A DNA stretch of 64,000 bases, taken from positions 32,627 to 96,626 of the forward strand of contig CASIAW010000011.1 of the NCBI GenBank assembly GCA_949372875.1. The letters are read 5' to 3'. The DNA comes from Candidatus Poseidoniaceae archaeon. Lineage in GTDB: Archaea > Thermoplasmatota > Poseidoniia > Poseidoniales > Poseidoniaceae. Below, piece by piece: positions 25,958-35,743 of the stretch (position 1 is its first letter; each line of letters begins with the position of its first letter). The position numbers and the translations under genes are program-made. The notes beneath the pieces were generated by a model. The model was not told the origin of the DNA and searched no databases. It saw only the letters and a list, made by a program, of their open reading frames with translations.

Positions 25958-28900
25958 ATGCGAACTACTCGGGCCCTGTTTTTGGTGACTCTTCTTCTGC
26001 TAACTCCGCTTTCCCTTATGGCTGCACCAGCCATGGCTGCTGACACATCTGTTAATGCAGATACAACATGGTCTGGCGACGTCGTGCTTACCGGTAATGT
26101 CACAGTAATGAATGGCTCAACACTCACTCTCTCTCCCGGAACGACCGTCGATGGAGGCGATGGGTATTGGATTCGCGTCGACGGAACACTCGATGCATCG
26201 AATGCGTATTTTTTCTCTTCCCAAGTGCCTCTAACCAGTGGATCTCATGGAGCTGGTCTTTGGACCGGAATTCATGTTGCGAACAAAGGGCATGCTGTTC
26301 TCAATGATGTCACTATTGAAAATGCCAAAACAGCACTCAAGGTAGAAGGGCAACTCTCGGCATTTAAGATAACGATCAAAGATTCGTATATCGGTATCAA
26401 TGTCATGGGTTCAGCGGATATCAGCACACTTACAGCCGAACATATCGATTATGAAGTAATACGAAACTCCGGCCATCTCAATCTATCCTCAGGATCTTTC
26501 ACCGATGTCGCTGGAGGGATTTGGTCAACCGGAACAAGTATTGTTGATACAGTCACAATTTCTCAGGCAGGAACAGGCCTCCGTTCAACAAGCGGGACCC
26601 TTTCAGCAGTTGGCATTGGTTTCATTGACACAACCGTTGCTATTGCCAGTCAACGAGGTGCATCGACAACTGTTCAAAGTAGTACTGCAGACAATGTGGC
26701 TTTGTTTATTGATGCAGCAGATAGTGATGATTTATCCGTCTCTTCAGCCGCAGTTTCAGGGCATCGTCTCTTGCTTGCTAATGGTGCTACAGATTTCACA
26801 ATAGAAGATATTGCCTTTGAAGGGCATCTTTCTGATTCACTTGCAGTGGTTGACCAAAGATGCGTAGGCACGTGCACCTGGAATGACCTCGACATCTCAA
26901 ATACGAGCAATGGAATTGTTCTCTCAGGGCAAGGCAATCACTCCTTTTCCAGTTTGAACCTTTCAGTGACTGACCGTGGAATCGAAGGGACAGGTGCTGG
27001 ACACCTGCATCTGAATCACGTCAACGTTACCGCTGGAACCACAGGTATCGAAATGCGAGACCCAAGCAGTACCTTTGATCATGTATCCGTCGTAATGACA
27101 TCTGTAACGCCGACAGCTCTTGACATCCTCGACGGCATACACCATTGGTCGTCAGTTTCTGCTTCAAAATCGTATTCTGCTACCGATGTGGATTCAATTG
27201 GTTTGACTGCTTGGTATGCTAGTATTGAATCAACCACATTGACATTGCTTCATTTCGGTAACGGAATAGTGGCCGATCATGCTACACTTTCTGGTAATTC
27301 ATATTCTGTCCAAGACGGGAAAGGAGCGGGCATTGATTTACAACACAGTTCCTTGACTGTTGACTCACTTTCCACTCGTGCCTATCCCGAGGGTGTCTCT
27401 CTTACCAAAACCTCTCAACTCCACGTCTCTGATTGGACTGCTGCTACACACACGACTCCACTCTCTATCAGCACGCAATCGACCGCAACAATTCGAAATT
27501 TCCAACCCCAAAACACCCAACCTTCCTCTTCGGACGCCTTAGGTGATGGAACGCTCATCTACGGTGGTTCGACAACTGCAAACATTGCAGTCTCCTCCGC
27601 ATCTTACCTTGAAGAAACACCCGTCACATTCACTGATTTGGCAGGAAATCCAGTAGAAGCATCTATTTCTGTTCACGGCTTTTCTTTACAGAGTGACGCG
27701 AACGGAGGTGCTAGCCTCCCTCTTTTGAGCAGTGGCTCCTCAGTCGATGTAACTCTTGCTGGCGCTGGAGTACGCGTTGTTCTTTACGGCGCCCAAATTG
27801 GACAATCAGTCCAAGTTCCAGTGATTCCTCAAGGCGACTGGACCATCTCGACGGGACAATTTGTATTCCTTGGTCCACGGCCGGATGGCTCACCCCATTC
27901 AATGACTGGCGACCTCACCCTGTCTACAGGTAGTGGCTTGGAATTATCAGAAACATCACTTGTTCTTCCTGCAGGAGGGACAGTTGATGTTCAAGGTTCA
28001 GGAGAACTTACTGGCAGCGCCTCTTCACTCATCTCGGACAGCGTGTCAATGGGTATTGATTCCGTATTAACACAATCAGATGGCGGCCAAGGGCTCACAA
28101 TTGATGCGAACCTTACTTGGGTTTGCCAATCGACTCGTAGCGTCACGAATGTGGATATTCTCGGTTCTCTTCTTCTTCAACCTGGATGCTCCGTCGAGAT
28201 GCTTGAAGGTGGTGTCGAAGGTTCAGTTACGGCTCTTACCAGTGCAGAATTAACCATTCTTTCTTCTCTCCAACTGGCCGTCCTCGACAAAGGTGAACCC
28301 GTTCAAGGCGCCCTCATTTCTATTGATGGATCTGTTACGACAACCGACCTTAACGGCGAGGTTTCTACCACTGCCACAGCACGTTATGTGAACGATAATT
28401 CTCAAACCGTTGGAGGTATCAAGAACATCAATCTTCAAATCGGTTCGTTCATGGATTTCGTAACATGGGATTCTTCTACTTCCTTTGAATACACGTTCAT
28501 GGCTTCAACAATCTCTCCAGGTTCTCTTTCAAGTTGGCTTGTTTTGGAGGCCCAATGGAGTCCGTATTTCCTTGACGGAGATTTATCTGTAGAAGCCCTT
28601 GGTACACTCACGATTGATGACGGCGTCTCACTCCGTATCTCTGAAGGAGGTAAAATCAGCGTCGATGGCAGAATCGATATTGGCGCAGCAACACTCTCCT
28701 CGACAGGCCTTGGTGCACGGTGGGGCGGTTTTGTGATGGGTGCTACGAGTTCGACCATTGATTTGTCACAGACAACAATTGTCGAAGCTTCACCGGCATT
28801 GAACATCGAAAGTGAAGGCACCTTCGTGGGGGATGGAGTCACGATGGCTCGTTCATCCGGAGCAGATCCTTTGATACTCATCAGTTCGAACAGTAATGCA

Positions 28901-30643
28901 AATATTACGTTGAAAAATTCACAGATGTATGATGCAGGGAACGGTTGTATCAAGGCATTCCCTTCTTCCAGCCAATTGACATTATCGAGTGTTACGCTCA
29001 AGTCATGTAATGGAATTGGAGTATGGGCGCGTCAAATTAATCTTGATTTCGACACGATTACTCTTGCCGATAATGTCTCGACAGGGTTTGATTTTACTGC
29101 TGTTACCGGTTCAATCACCAATATCGATGCGACAATGTTCAATGGCGATGGAACTGTATTGGCACTGGATTCAATCGATGATGGATTCACAGTATCTCAT
29201 CTGAACGGTAGTGTTGGCTTGGTGGCCGGTATTACCGGAGTGAACAGCCGAAATATTCAGATGAGCCACATTCAACTTACGGGTTCGCCAGGTCTTGATT
29301 TCGACAATTCAGCAGGTTTACTTCACGATGTCATCTTGAACGGCCCTGGTTCTGGCACTGCGTTCATCAACCATCATGGTCGAACATCAGATTCTTTGGT
29401 CGTTGAAGACCTCGTCGCCTTCTCTTATTCAGTGGGTGTGGATTTACATTCAGATGAAAACGACGGCACTCTCGCCCCGTTCATTCTTCGAAATCCCGAT
29501 ATTATCGCCTCAACTGTGCTTTCATCTGAAAATTATCCCGCTCGACTTGAAGGTGGAGTGACCTATGGGGGGATTTCTGCATCGGGTGATATCACAATTG
29601 ATCTTATCGATACGACCAATGAGAACCCATCGATGTATGATGGTGCTGAGTTGCGAACTTGGGCGACCTTTACGCTGAATGCAAAATTGAATGGAGTCTT
29701 GACAAATGTTGACTTTTCAATAGATACTTTGGGACTGGAACCAGCCTTTACAGCCTCTGTTTCTGGGATCTCACCTTTGATCGAGGTCCCACTTTCCTAT
29801 ACAGGAAACGGTACCAGCTCCCAACTCTCTTCGATTTCAATTCAAACCCAAGCAACAGGCTTACCCGATGTAATGGAATGGTGGAATGACTCTTCCCTCA
29901 GACTCATCGAAATCACATTGGTTGCAAACAACCCACCAACTGTCGAGATTACAAAGCCGTATTCTGGGGAACGCGTTATGGAGTCTGTCCATCTTTTGGC
30001 AGCAGCGGATTATTCTGATGATTTGGATGCGGTTGCGGATTTAACTTTAGTTTGGATTATTACTGATTCTTCCGGTGTTGAAGTTATGCGTGGGCCAAAT
30101 GAGCCCCAATACAACATCACTGATTTACAATATGGATTGTATGTCCTTGAGTTACGAGTGACCGACACACTCGGTGCAACTTCAAGTTCTGCCGTTGATT
30201 TCGAAGTTACTGAACTTGATAGTGATGAAGATTGGACCAACACATGCACCTTCACAATAGGCACAGGCGTTTGGTTCGATGGGACTAATGGGTATCCTTG
30301 TGGCCCAGATAGCGAAGACACGGATGATGATAACGACGGCCACCCCGATTCCAGGGATGCGTGGCCAGTTGATCCATGCGCTTGGCAAGATACAGACGAT
30401 GATGGCTTACCAAACACGGTTGTTTGTCCAGAAGGCAAGACCACGTATTTGACAGCAGATCAAGATGATGACGGAAACGGAGTGCTTGATATCTTGGAAG
30501 GCGATTCATCTTCTGAAAGTGGTGATTTTTCAACTGGAACTCTTTTACTCATTGTCTTGATAGTTGCCGCAGTCGCCTTGTTCATGACAAGGATGAACCG
30601 CGGTGGTGGCGAAATCGGCTCAATTGATGAGCGGCACCTTTGA
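25958..30643 (+). CDS. Secreted beta-helix-like surface protein with C-terminal Ca2+ loops and membrane helix
   Basis: A 1561-residue protein. Residues 1-27 are a signal peptide ending near PAMAADTS. Much of the protein looks like a right-handed parallel beta-helix or plug domain: short alternating hydrophobic strands with TLTLSPGTTVDGGDGYWIRV-type modules, known from pectate-lyase-like and adhesin proteins. A few beta-sandwich segments follow (for example TDLNGEVSTTATARYV). Near the C-terminus are Ca2+-loop repeats (TDDDNDGHPDSRDAWP, DQDDDGNGVLDI), then a helix (LLIVLIVAAVALFMTRM) and a short tail. No catalytic residues could be picked out, so polysaccharide binding or adhesion is only inferred. 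The start is supported by the TATA box at 25928. Confidence 0.8.
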   Translation: MRTTRALFLVTLLLLTPLSLMAAPAMAADTSVNADTTWSGDVVLTGNVTVMNGSTLTLSPGTTVDGGDGYWIRVDGTLDASNAYFFSSQVPLTSGSHGAGLWTGIHVANKGHAVLNDVTIENAKTALKVEGQLSAFKITIKDSYIGINVMGSADISTLTAEHIDYEVIRNSGHLNLSSGSFTDVAGGIWSTGTSIVDTVTISQAGTGLRSTSGTLSAVGIGFIDTTVAIASQRGASTTVQSSTADNVALFIDAADSDDLSVSSAAVSGHRLLLANGATDFTIEDIAFEGHLSDSLAVVDQRCVGTCTWNDLDISNTSNGIVLSGQGNHSFSSLNLSVTDRGIEGTGAGHLHLNHVNVTAGTTGIEMRDPSSTFDHVSVVMTSVTPTALDILDGIHHWSSVSASKSYSATDVDSIGLTAWYASIESTTLTLLHFGNGIVADHATLSGNSYSVQDGKGAGIDLQHSSLTVDSLSTRAYPEGVSLTKTSQLHVSDWTAATHTTPLSISTQSTATIRNFQPQNTQPSSSDALGDGTLIYGGSTTANIAVSSASYLEETPVTFTDLAGNPVEASISVHGFSLQSDANGGASLPLLSSGSSVDVTLAGAGVRVVLYGAQIGQSVQVPVIPQGDWTISTGQFVFLGPRPDGSPHSMTGDLTLSTGSGLELSETSLVLPAGGTVDVQGSGELTGSASSLISDSVSMGIDSVLTQSDGGQGLTIDANLTWVCQSTRSVTNVDILGSLLLQPGCSVEMLEGGVEGSVTALTSAELTILSSLQLAVLDKGEPVQGALISIDGSVTTTDLNGEVSTTATARYVNDNSQTVGGIKNINLQIGSFMDFVTWDSSTSFEYTFMASTISPGSLSSWLVLEAQWSPYFLDGDLSVEALGTLTIDDGVSLRISEGGKISVDGRIDIGAATLSSTGLGARWGGFVMGATSSTIDLSQTTIVEASPALNIESEGTFVGDGVTMARSSGADPLILISSNSNANITLKNSQMYDAGNGCIKAFPSSSQLTLSSVTLKSCNGIGVWARQINLDFDTITLADNVSTGFDFTAVTGSITNIDATMFNGDGTVLALDSIDDGFTVSHLNGSVGLVAGITGVNSRNIQMSHIQLTGSPGLDFDNSAGLLHDVILNGPGSGTAFINHHGRTSDSLVVEDLVAFSYSVGVDLHSDENDGTLAPFILRNPDIIASTVLSSENYPARLEGGVTYGGISASGDITIDLIDTTNENPSMYDGAELRTWATFTLNAKLNGVLTNVDFSIDTLGLEPAFTASVSGISPLIEVPLSYTGNGTSSQLSSISIQTQATGLPDVMEWWNDSSLRLIEITLVANNPPTVEITKPYSGERVMESVHLLAAADYSDDLDAVADLTLVWIITDSSGVEVMRGPNEPQYNITDLQYGLYVLELRVTDTLGATSSSAVDFEVTELDSDEDWTNTCTFTIGTGVWFDGTNGYPCGPDSEDTDDDNDGHPDSRDAWPVDPCAWQDTDDDGLPNTVVCPEGKTTYLTADQDDDGNGVLDILEGDSSSESGDFSTGTLLLIVLIVAAVALFMTRMNRGGGEIGSIDERHL

Positions 30644-30652
30644 GGCACTACT

Positions 30653-31225
30653 ATGGCTGAACCATTGCTTTTATCTGCAAACACTGTTGCTGCTTCAGCA
30701 GTTTTTGTTTTGGGTCTTATCGTAGCATGGGATGCATATTGGCTCACCCGGCAGAGGACAGATATTCCTGAATTAGGAGAGTTGACAAACGGGGGCTTTG
30801 CTTGGAAGAGCGAAGGTCCACAAGAGGTCATCCGGCAGTGGGGCAACCTTGCCTCTATGGCTGCAATGATTGCTCTTCCATGGGCGCTTATTGGTGCATC
30901 CAATACCAGTTATTGGTATGCTGTTGTTTGGGATATTTTCTTATCGCTCCACATTATTTCACTTCTTGTTCCTAAGCGGTATGCAATTACTCGCACACAT
31001 TTGTTTGCGGATGGCCAGCGTTACGATTGGAATCGATTACGCCTTGCTCGACGCCAACCAGGTCGTCGAATTATGTTGCTGCGTAAAGGCTGGGGTATCT
31101 TTGGTCCATTGCCAGTAGGCGGGGGTCAAAATGATCTTTCAACCGCCCGTACACGAATCACCCTCATACTTGATTCGGAGAACAATGGCTCGGGCAAAAC
31201 AGTGAAACAATCCGAAGAAGAATAG
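30653..31225 (+). CDS. Membrane protein with a cytoplasmic beta domain, unknown family
   Basis: A 190-residue protein with three predicted helices: residues 9-30, about 65-83 and 88-105. The cytoplasmic half after the last helix (YAITRTHLFADGQRYDWNRL) resembles the PH-like domains that follow membrane helices in other small archaeal and bacterial membrane proteins, where an I...G....W..I pattern is usual. It starts only 9 bp after the stop of the large surface gene at 25958, so the two are probably co-transcribed; GAGGC lies shortly before the ATG. Assistance in export or anchoring of its neighbour is possible, but I have only the gene order as evidence. Confidence 0.7.
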   Translation: MAEPLLLSANTVAASAVFVLGLIVAWDAYWLTRQRTDIPELGELTNGGFAWKSEGPQEVIRQWGNLASMAAMIALPWALIGASNTSYWYAVVWDIFLSLHIISLLVPKRYAITRTHLFADGQRYDWNRLRLARRQPGRRIMLLRKGWGIFGPLPVGGGQNDLSTARTRITLILDSENNGSGKTVKQSEEE

Positions 31226-31240
31226 CGTTATTCTCAATAA

Positions 31241-31690
31241 GTGTCTCGTTTAGCGGACATTATGGAATGGACCCGAAGCGGTGAAGATTTGTTTGTACGT
31301 ATTGATTCAAATGAGGAAATACACTCGACCTTGCAAGCTCTCGCCGATGAAGTAGGATTCAATGCAGCAGCCATTACCAGCGGAATCGGGAGGACTCGCG
31401 ACAACATATATGGTTACATGAATGAACAAGGTGTCTACCAACGACGCCATCTTGAATCGCCTTCAGAACTGGTGAGTTTATCAGGAAATATTGCTCGAAC
31501 CCAAGACGGAAAAGCCTTCACTCACATCCATTGCTGCTGGTCGGATGACGACAATAATGTCCACGCTGGGCACATGTTTTCGTCAACAGTACATGTGGTC
31601 GGCGAACTTCATATCCGCATTCTATCTCATGCGATTATGACGCGTTGCCCGTTACCTGATGTTGAACTACTCGGGTTACAATTTTCGTGA
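31241..31690 (+). CDS. PPC/DUF296-domain protein
   Basis: A small protein that matches the PPC (DUF296) fold across its whole length: LFVRIDSNEEIHSTLQALAD, ITSGIGRTRDN, then FTHIHCCWSDDDNNVHAGHM and VHVVGELHIRIL. The H-x-H and GH residues are the conserved surface of the family, which forms trimers. Bacterial and archaeal members are of unsettled function; plant members carry AT-hooks, which are absent here. The frame opens at GTG 31241 (149 residues), while the ATG at 31262 would give 142 residues. Neither has a good ribosome-binding site. It is followed closely by ligA on the same strand. Confidence 0.85.
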   Translation: MSRLADIMEWTRSGEDLFVRIDSNEEIHSTLQALADEVGFNAAAITSGIGRTRDNIYGYMNEQGVYQRRHLESPSELVSLSGNIARTQDGKAFTHIHCCWSDDDNNVHAGHMFSSTVHVVGELHIRILSHAIMTRCPLPDVELLGLQFS

Positions 31691-31721
31691 TGTTCATAGC
31701 CTGTGGCTGGGGTGCATAAAC

Positions 31722-33860
31722 ATGGCCGACGGTGAGCGTATTCAGCAACTGGCCGAAGCGGTACGATATCATCGAGAATTGTACTATAATCAGTCTTCTC
31801 CGGAGATAACGGATGCCCAATTCGATGCCCTTTGGGATGAATTGAAAACACTCGATCCGAGCAACGAAATACTGCATCAAGTGGGCCCAGAACCACTTCC
31901 AGGAACAGTCAAAGTTGAGCACATGTTCCCTATGCGCTCTCTTGACAAAGGAACAAGCGATGAAGACATCATCCACTTTCTCACACAGTCTACCTCAGGT
32001 GGCAAACGATATTTGGCGCAGCCCAAACTCGACGGCTCAGCCTTGTCGTTAGAATACGTCGCAGGTAATCTTCACAGAGCAGCAACCCGAGGAAGTGGTG
32101 AGCGTGGTGAAGACGTCACGTTGAATGCAAAACAAGTAGCAAACATCCCAACACGGCTCAATTTGCCTGTGGATTGTCACGTACGCGGAGAAGTAGTTAT
32201 GCCACTTCGAGTTTTTCAAGAAAAGTACAAAGACATTTCTCCAAATCCGAGAAATCTTTGTTCAGGGGCTTTACGTCAAAAGCACGGGGATGGAAAAGCC
32301 GAGGCTTCTGATTTGGTCTTCTGCGCATACGATGTTAAGTTCCTCAAAGAGGCTCCACCGGCCCTTTATGACAGTGAATTACTCGATGTGCTGAAAAATA
32401 AAATTGGAATCGAACCGGCGCCTTGGCACGTTTTCGATTCGGAAAATATCTCACAAGAGATGATCGCATATACGAACGAATGGAGTTTGAAGCGTTCGGA
32501 ATATGAATTTGAGATTGACGGTATTGTCTTCAAACTGGACGACCTTCGACAACGTGAGGTTTTGGGTTCCACAGCACATCATCCAAGATGGGCATTGGCA
32601 TGGAAATTCCCGCCCGAAGAAGCGACCTCAGTCTTGCTTGAGGTGAATTGGCAAACCGGGCGAACCGGTGTTGTCACTCCAGTTGCCCGAATTGCCCCTC
32701 AAATGGTTGGAGGCGTAACAGTTGAGCATACAACGCTGCACAATGTCGGAGAAGTTGAACGCCTGGATATTAAAATCGGAGACAAAGTTCTCATCGTTCG
32801 TCGGGGAGACGTCATTCCAAAGATTGAATCAGGCCTTGGTCCAGCAAAGCAAAGTGACCTTGATGGAAGGTACCACGCAGATGGAACTCCGTTTGAAGAG
32901 AAAATACCCACTTCCCTCGCAATTGAAACGCCTCCACAATGTCCTGCATGCCAAGGGCCACTCGAGGTCGATGGGGCATTCTTGCGGTGCCATGACTTGA
33001 TGTGTGATGCTAGGACAAGCCGTTCTATTCTGTATTGGTGCAGAGCATTGGAGATGGACGGCATAGGTGAAAAATTAGTTGAACAACTTCTGGATCAAGA
33101 ACTCATCACCTCGATTCCTGATTTATTCCGCCTCCAACAGGCGCAATTGGAAAACATGGAACGAATGGGTGAGAGATCTGCATTGAATGTTTTGAATGAA
33201 CTCAGCAAAGTCAAAACCCTTCGTCTTGGCAAATTTTTACACGCACTCGGGCTTCCAGGTATCGGTCCAGAACTCGCAACATCTGTAGCCCAGCACAGTG
33301 GGGATTTCCCTTCACTCTTACAGTGGGTCGAAGATGCATTTGCTTCTCAAGAAGATGAAAATTTCGGGCCCCTTGTTGATGAAAAAGGCAAACAACATTC
33401 GGAAAATCAAGCGATACGTTCGTTGTGCGAGGTCGAAGGAATAGGCAGTAAGGTTGCAGTCCAAGTGCGAGACGGACTCTCCAAAAGAAAGGACATGCTT
33501 CTCGACCTCGCTACACACATTACCATTCTTGATGAGCCCAAAGCAGCTTCTGGTGGCCCCCTTGAGGGTATGTCCTTCTGCTTAACTGGAACACTTCAAC
33601 GACCTCGTAAGGAAGTTCAACAGTCAATCAAAGCAGCTGGTGGAAAGGTGGTCGGAAGCGTATCTTCACAACTTAGCGTTCTTCTTGCTGGAGAAAAAGC
33701 AGGCTCTAAATTAGCCAAAGCAGAATCACTCGGGGTAGAAGTTTGGTCAGAACAAGAACTCGAACAAGCCATTGAGCAATCGGTTTCGACTTCGCCCCAA
33801 GAAGTGCCTCATCAAGCCGAAAAGAAGGGAGGGCAACCCTCTCTTTTCGATTTCAAGTGA
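31722..33860 (+). CDS. ligA: NAD-dependent DNA ligase LigA
   Basis: A full-length, 712-residue bacterial-type ligase that seals nicks using NAD+. Domains in order: Ia (YHRELYYNQSSPEITDAQFD, residues 16-35), adenylation domain with the catalytic lysine in PKLDG (Lys102) and the GEVV and DGIVFKLDD motifs, OB fold (WQTGRTGVVTPVARI), a four-cysteine zinc finger (CPAC..., Cys407 and Cys410, then two more near 423-428), helix-hairpin-helix repeats, and a C-terminal BRCT domain (about 610-690). All key residues are present. The start at 31722 is chosen because conservation begins there and GGGGTG precedes it. Most archaea use ATP-dependent ligases, so this gene was probably gained from bacteria at some point. 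Confidence 0.95.
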   Translation: MADGERIQQLAEAVRYHRELYYNQSSPEITDAQFDALWDELKTLDPSNEILHQVGPEPLPGTVKVEHMFPMRSLDKGTSDEDIIHFLTQSTSGGKRYLAQPKLDGSALSLEYVAGNLHRAATRGSGERGEDVTLNAKQVANIPTRLNLPVDCHVRGEVVMPLRVFQEKYKDISPNPRNLCSGALRQKHGDGKAEASDLVFCAYDVKFLKEAPPALYDSELLDVLKNKIGIEPAPWHVFDSENISQEMIAYTNEWSLKRSEYEFEIDGIVFKLDDLRQREVLGSTAHHPRWALAWKFPPEEATSVLLEVNWQTGRTGVVTPVARIAPQMVGGVTVEHTTLHNVGEVERLDIKIGDKVLIVRRGDVIPKIESGLGPAKQSDLDGRYHADGTPFEEKIPTSLAIETPPQCPACQGPLEVDGAFLRCHDLMCDARTSRSILYWCRALEMDGIGEKLVEQLLDQELITSIPDLFRLQQAQLENMERMGERSALNVLNELSKVKTLRLGKFLHALGLPGIGPELATSVAQHSGDFPSLLQWVEDAFASQEDENFGPLVDEKGKQHSENQAIRSLCEVEGIGSKVAVQVRDGLSKRKDMLLDLATHITILDEPKAASGGPLEGMSFCLTGTLQRPRKEVQQSIKAAGGKVVGSVSSQLSVLLAGEKAGSKLAKAESLGVEVWSEQELEQAIEQSVSTSPQEVPHQAEKKGGQPSLFDFK

Positions 33861-33916
33861 CTCATTCATTCGCAAAGTACTCTTCATTAACCGTCACCAA
33901 ATACAAAAAATGGGGG

Positions 33917-35161
33917 ATGAAATTGACAGCAATGACCCCCCAACAATTCATTGACTGTATTCTTGAATTCTCTGAGTTTGGCTCATCAACACACCTTGAA
34001 CCGTTTGAATGGGAAGTTGACGGCAAAAAAGGAACGACGATGAAGGCGACCAATGAATATTGGACAAGTCGTCAACGTCAAGCACATTCTCTTCATGAAA
34101 TTTCATATCGTGCTTGTTACAAACCCCAACTACCACGATTTTTCATCGACCGTTTATCCAATCCAGGTGATGCTGTTTATGACCCCTTCATGGGCCGAGG
34201 AACAACACAACTTGAGGCGTTCTTGCTTGGAAGAAAACCACTTGGCAACGACATTAACCCACTGAGTAAAGTTCTCCTTTCTCCGCGCCTTTCACCTCCG
34301 AGTATTGCAGATGTTGAACAGCGCTTGGATGAAATCGATTTGAGTAAATCCAAAGAAAACAACTCTGAACTTCTCGCATTTTATCATGCTGATACACTGA
34401 AAGAAATCATAGCACTGAAAGAATATTTTCTCAAGAGAGAGCGCCAAGGAAAATTAGATTCTGTTGATGCATGGATTCGAATGGTCGCTATCAATCGATT
34501 ATCTGGCCATTCTCCAGGTTTCTTTTCAGTGTATACTCTTCCTCCCAATCAGGCAGTGAGCGTAAAGCGCCAATTGAAAATAAATGAAACACGAGAACAG
34601 ATTCCCGAATACAAGGACATACGCCCTCGAATCATCAAGAAATCAAAGAGTCTCCTCAAAGATTGGAACGGTGCACGCCTCAATGAATTCACACACGATC
34701 TGACCTCACAACTCACCAATTCGAATGCTGAGAGTAATTCAGAAATAGAATCTTCATCAGCCCAACTTGTCGTAACATCTCCGCCCTTTTTGGATGTCGT
34801 GAACTATCAAGCCGACAATTGGTTGCGGTGCTGGTTCATTGGTATTGACTCTTCTAAAATCAATATCAGCCAATTCAAAAAGATTGCAGACTGGGAGAGT
34901 ACAATGACTGCAGTTCTCCTCGATCTCAAGCGAATAGTCAAGGGGAATGGCTACATTGCGTTTGAAGTGGGGGAAGTGAGAAACGGAACGGTCTTACTCG
35001 AAGAGAATGTGATTCAATGCGGCGTTCAAGCAGGTTTAGAACCCGTCATCATTCTCATTAATGCTCAAGAATTTACGAAAACTGCGAATGCTTGGGGCGT
35101 CGACAACAAGACAAAAGGTACGAACACAAATCGTATCGTCGTCTTTCGGAACGTTGCCTGA
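33917..35161 (+). CDS. DNA methyltransferase (N4-cytosine or N6-adenine type)
   Basis: A roughly 414-residue AdoMet-dependent DNA methylase. Motif I is VYDPFMGRGTTQLEAF (AdoMet pocket) and the catalytic motif IV is TSPPFLDVVNY, where SPPF is usual for amino-methylating enzymes. Motif I comes before motif IV, and a variable stretch of about 190 residues between them may include the target-recognition region. The frame opens at a GTG (33857) overlapping the ligA stop; I prefer ATG 33917 (MKLTAMTPQQF), with 33932 as an alternative. It converges, with a 1-bp gap, on a small gene with nuclease-like features, which suggests a compact restriction-modification pair. Confidence 0.85.
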   Translation: MKLTAMTPQQFIDCILEFSEFGSSTHLEPFEWEVDGKKGTTMKATNEYWTSRQRQAHSLHEISYRACYKPQLPRFFIDRLSNPGDAVYDPFMGRGTTQLEAFLLGRKPLGNDINPLSKVLLSPRLSPPSIADVEQRLDEIDLSKSKENNSELLAFYHADTLKEIIALKEYFLKRERQGKLDSVDAWIRMVAINRLSGHSPGFFSVYTLPPNQAVSVKRQLKINETREQIPEYKDIRPRIIKKSKSLLKDWNGARLNEFTHDLTSQLTNSNAESNSEIESSSAQLVVTSPPFLDVVNYQADNWLRCWFIGIDSSKINISQFKKIADWESTMTAVLLDLKRIVKGNGYIAFEVGEVRNGTVLLEENVIQCGVQAGLEPVIILINAQEFTKTANAWGVDNKTKGTNTNRIVVFRNVA

Positions 35162-35162
35162 A

Positions 35163-35636
35163 TTAAACATCATCAATGAGGTTCAAGAATTTACTCTTCG
35201 AAACTTTACTGGAACTCCCAAGGACCCCTTCATTCCACCAGTTTTCGACAATATTAGATTCAATAATCCAGTAAGGCATTTCGGGAAATTGGGTGACATC
35301 CGTAACAAAATACCCATCTATATTTTCGAGTTTATCTAGAAATCCACCTTCTTCGAAACTTCTTCCTGATCCAACCATGTATGAAGGGCAGAAATAGATT
35401 CCACCTCGAGTTAGACTTCGTACCTCCCAATAACCTCCTTCACTATCGATAAGGTCGAAACCGGCTCCTTCACTCGGCGCTAATTCAGAACCAGGCATTG
35501 CTTCAACAGCTCTTCTTTCAATGAGAAACGACACTCTTCGTCCATCGGTGAAAAATGTTTGAACATCGTCCACCGAGATTTCTAATGCATCTGCAATAGC
35601 GTTCACATCAAACGTTAACCATCCTGAAGGTCCCAT
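35163..35636 (-). CDS. Candidate small restriction endonuclease (PD-(D/E)xK-like)
   Basis: A 157-residue protein. Residues 8-45 could form a small winged-helix domain (VNAIADALEISVDDVQTFF). The central segment GFDLIDSEGGYWEVRSLTRG has the spacing of a D...ExK nuclease core, with Arg in place of the usual Lys, followed by GIYFCPSYMVGSGRSF and KLENIDGYFVTDVTQFPEMP, which look like conserved active-site surroundings. It faces the DNA methyltransferase end to end, a normal arrangement for type II restriction-modification. A strong TATA box lies 25 bp before its ATG. The restriction role is inferred from motif spacing and neighbourhood; I do not recognise a named family. Confidence 0.5.
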   Translation of the reverse strand: MGPSGWLTFDVNAIADALEISVDDVQTFFTDGRRVSFLIERRAVEAMPGSELAPSEGAGFDLIDSEGGYWEVRSLTRGGIYFCPSYMVGSGRSFEEGGFLDKLENIDGYFVTDVTQFPEMPYWIIESNIVENWWNEGVLGSSSKVSKSKFLNLIDDV

Positions 35637-35657
35637 GCAAAGTCAAACTTTCTTCCC

Positions 35658-35665
35658 TTATATAA
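35658..35665 (-). promoter_or_regulatory. Strong TATA box of the candidate nuclease gene
   Basis: TTATATAA on the minus strand, flanked as GGTTATATAAGGG, with its centre 25-26 bp before the ATG at 35636. It is one of the best archaeal TATA matches in the window and implies a leaderless message for this small gene. Confidence 0.6.
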
Positions 35666-35743
35666 CCGTTTTTTGGTAAGAATTGAAGCATTGTCTAATC
35701 ACTTTACCAAGCCTTTGATAACTACTCGTGCGGTGGTGCAAGT

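Noticed and set aside
31722..35161. Assembly contamination by bacterial DNA because of ligA
   Set aside because: Base composition, spacing and gene style do not change at its borders, and the neighbouring genes overlap or adjoin it closely.
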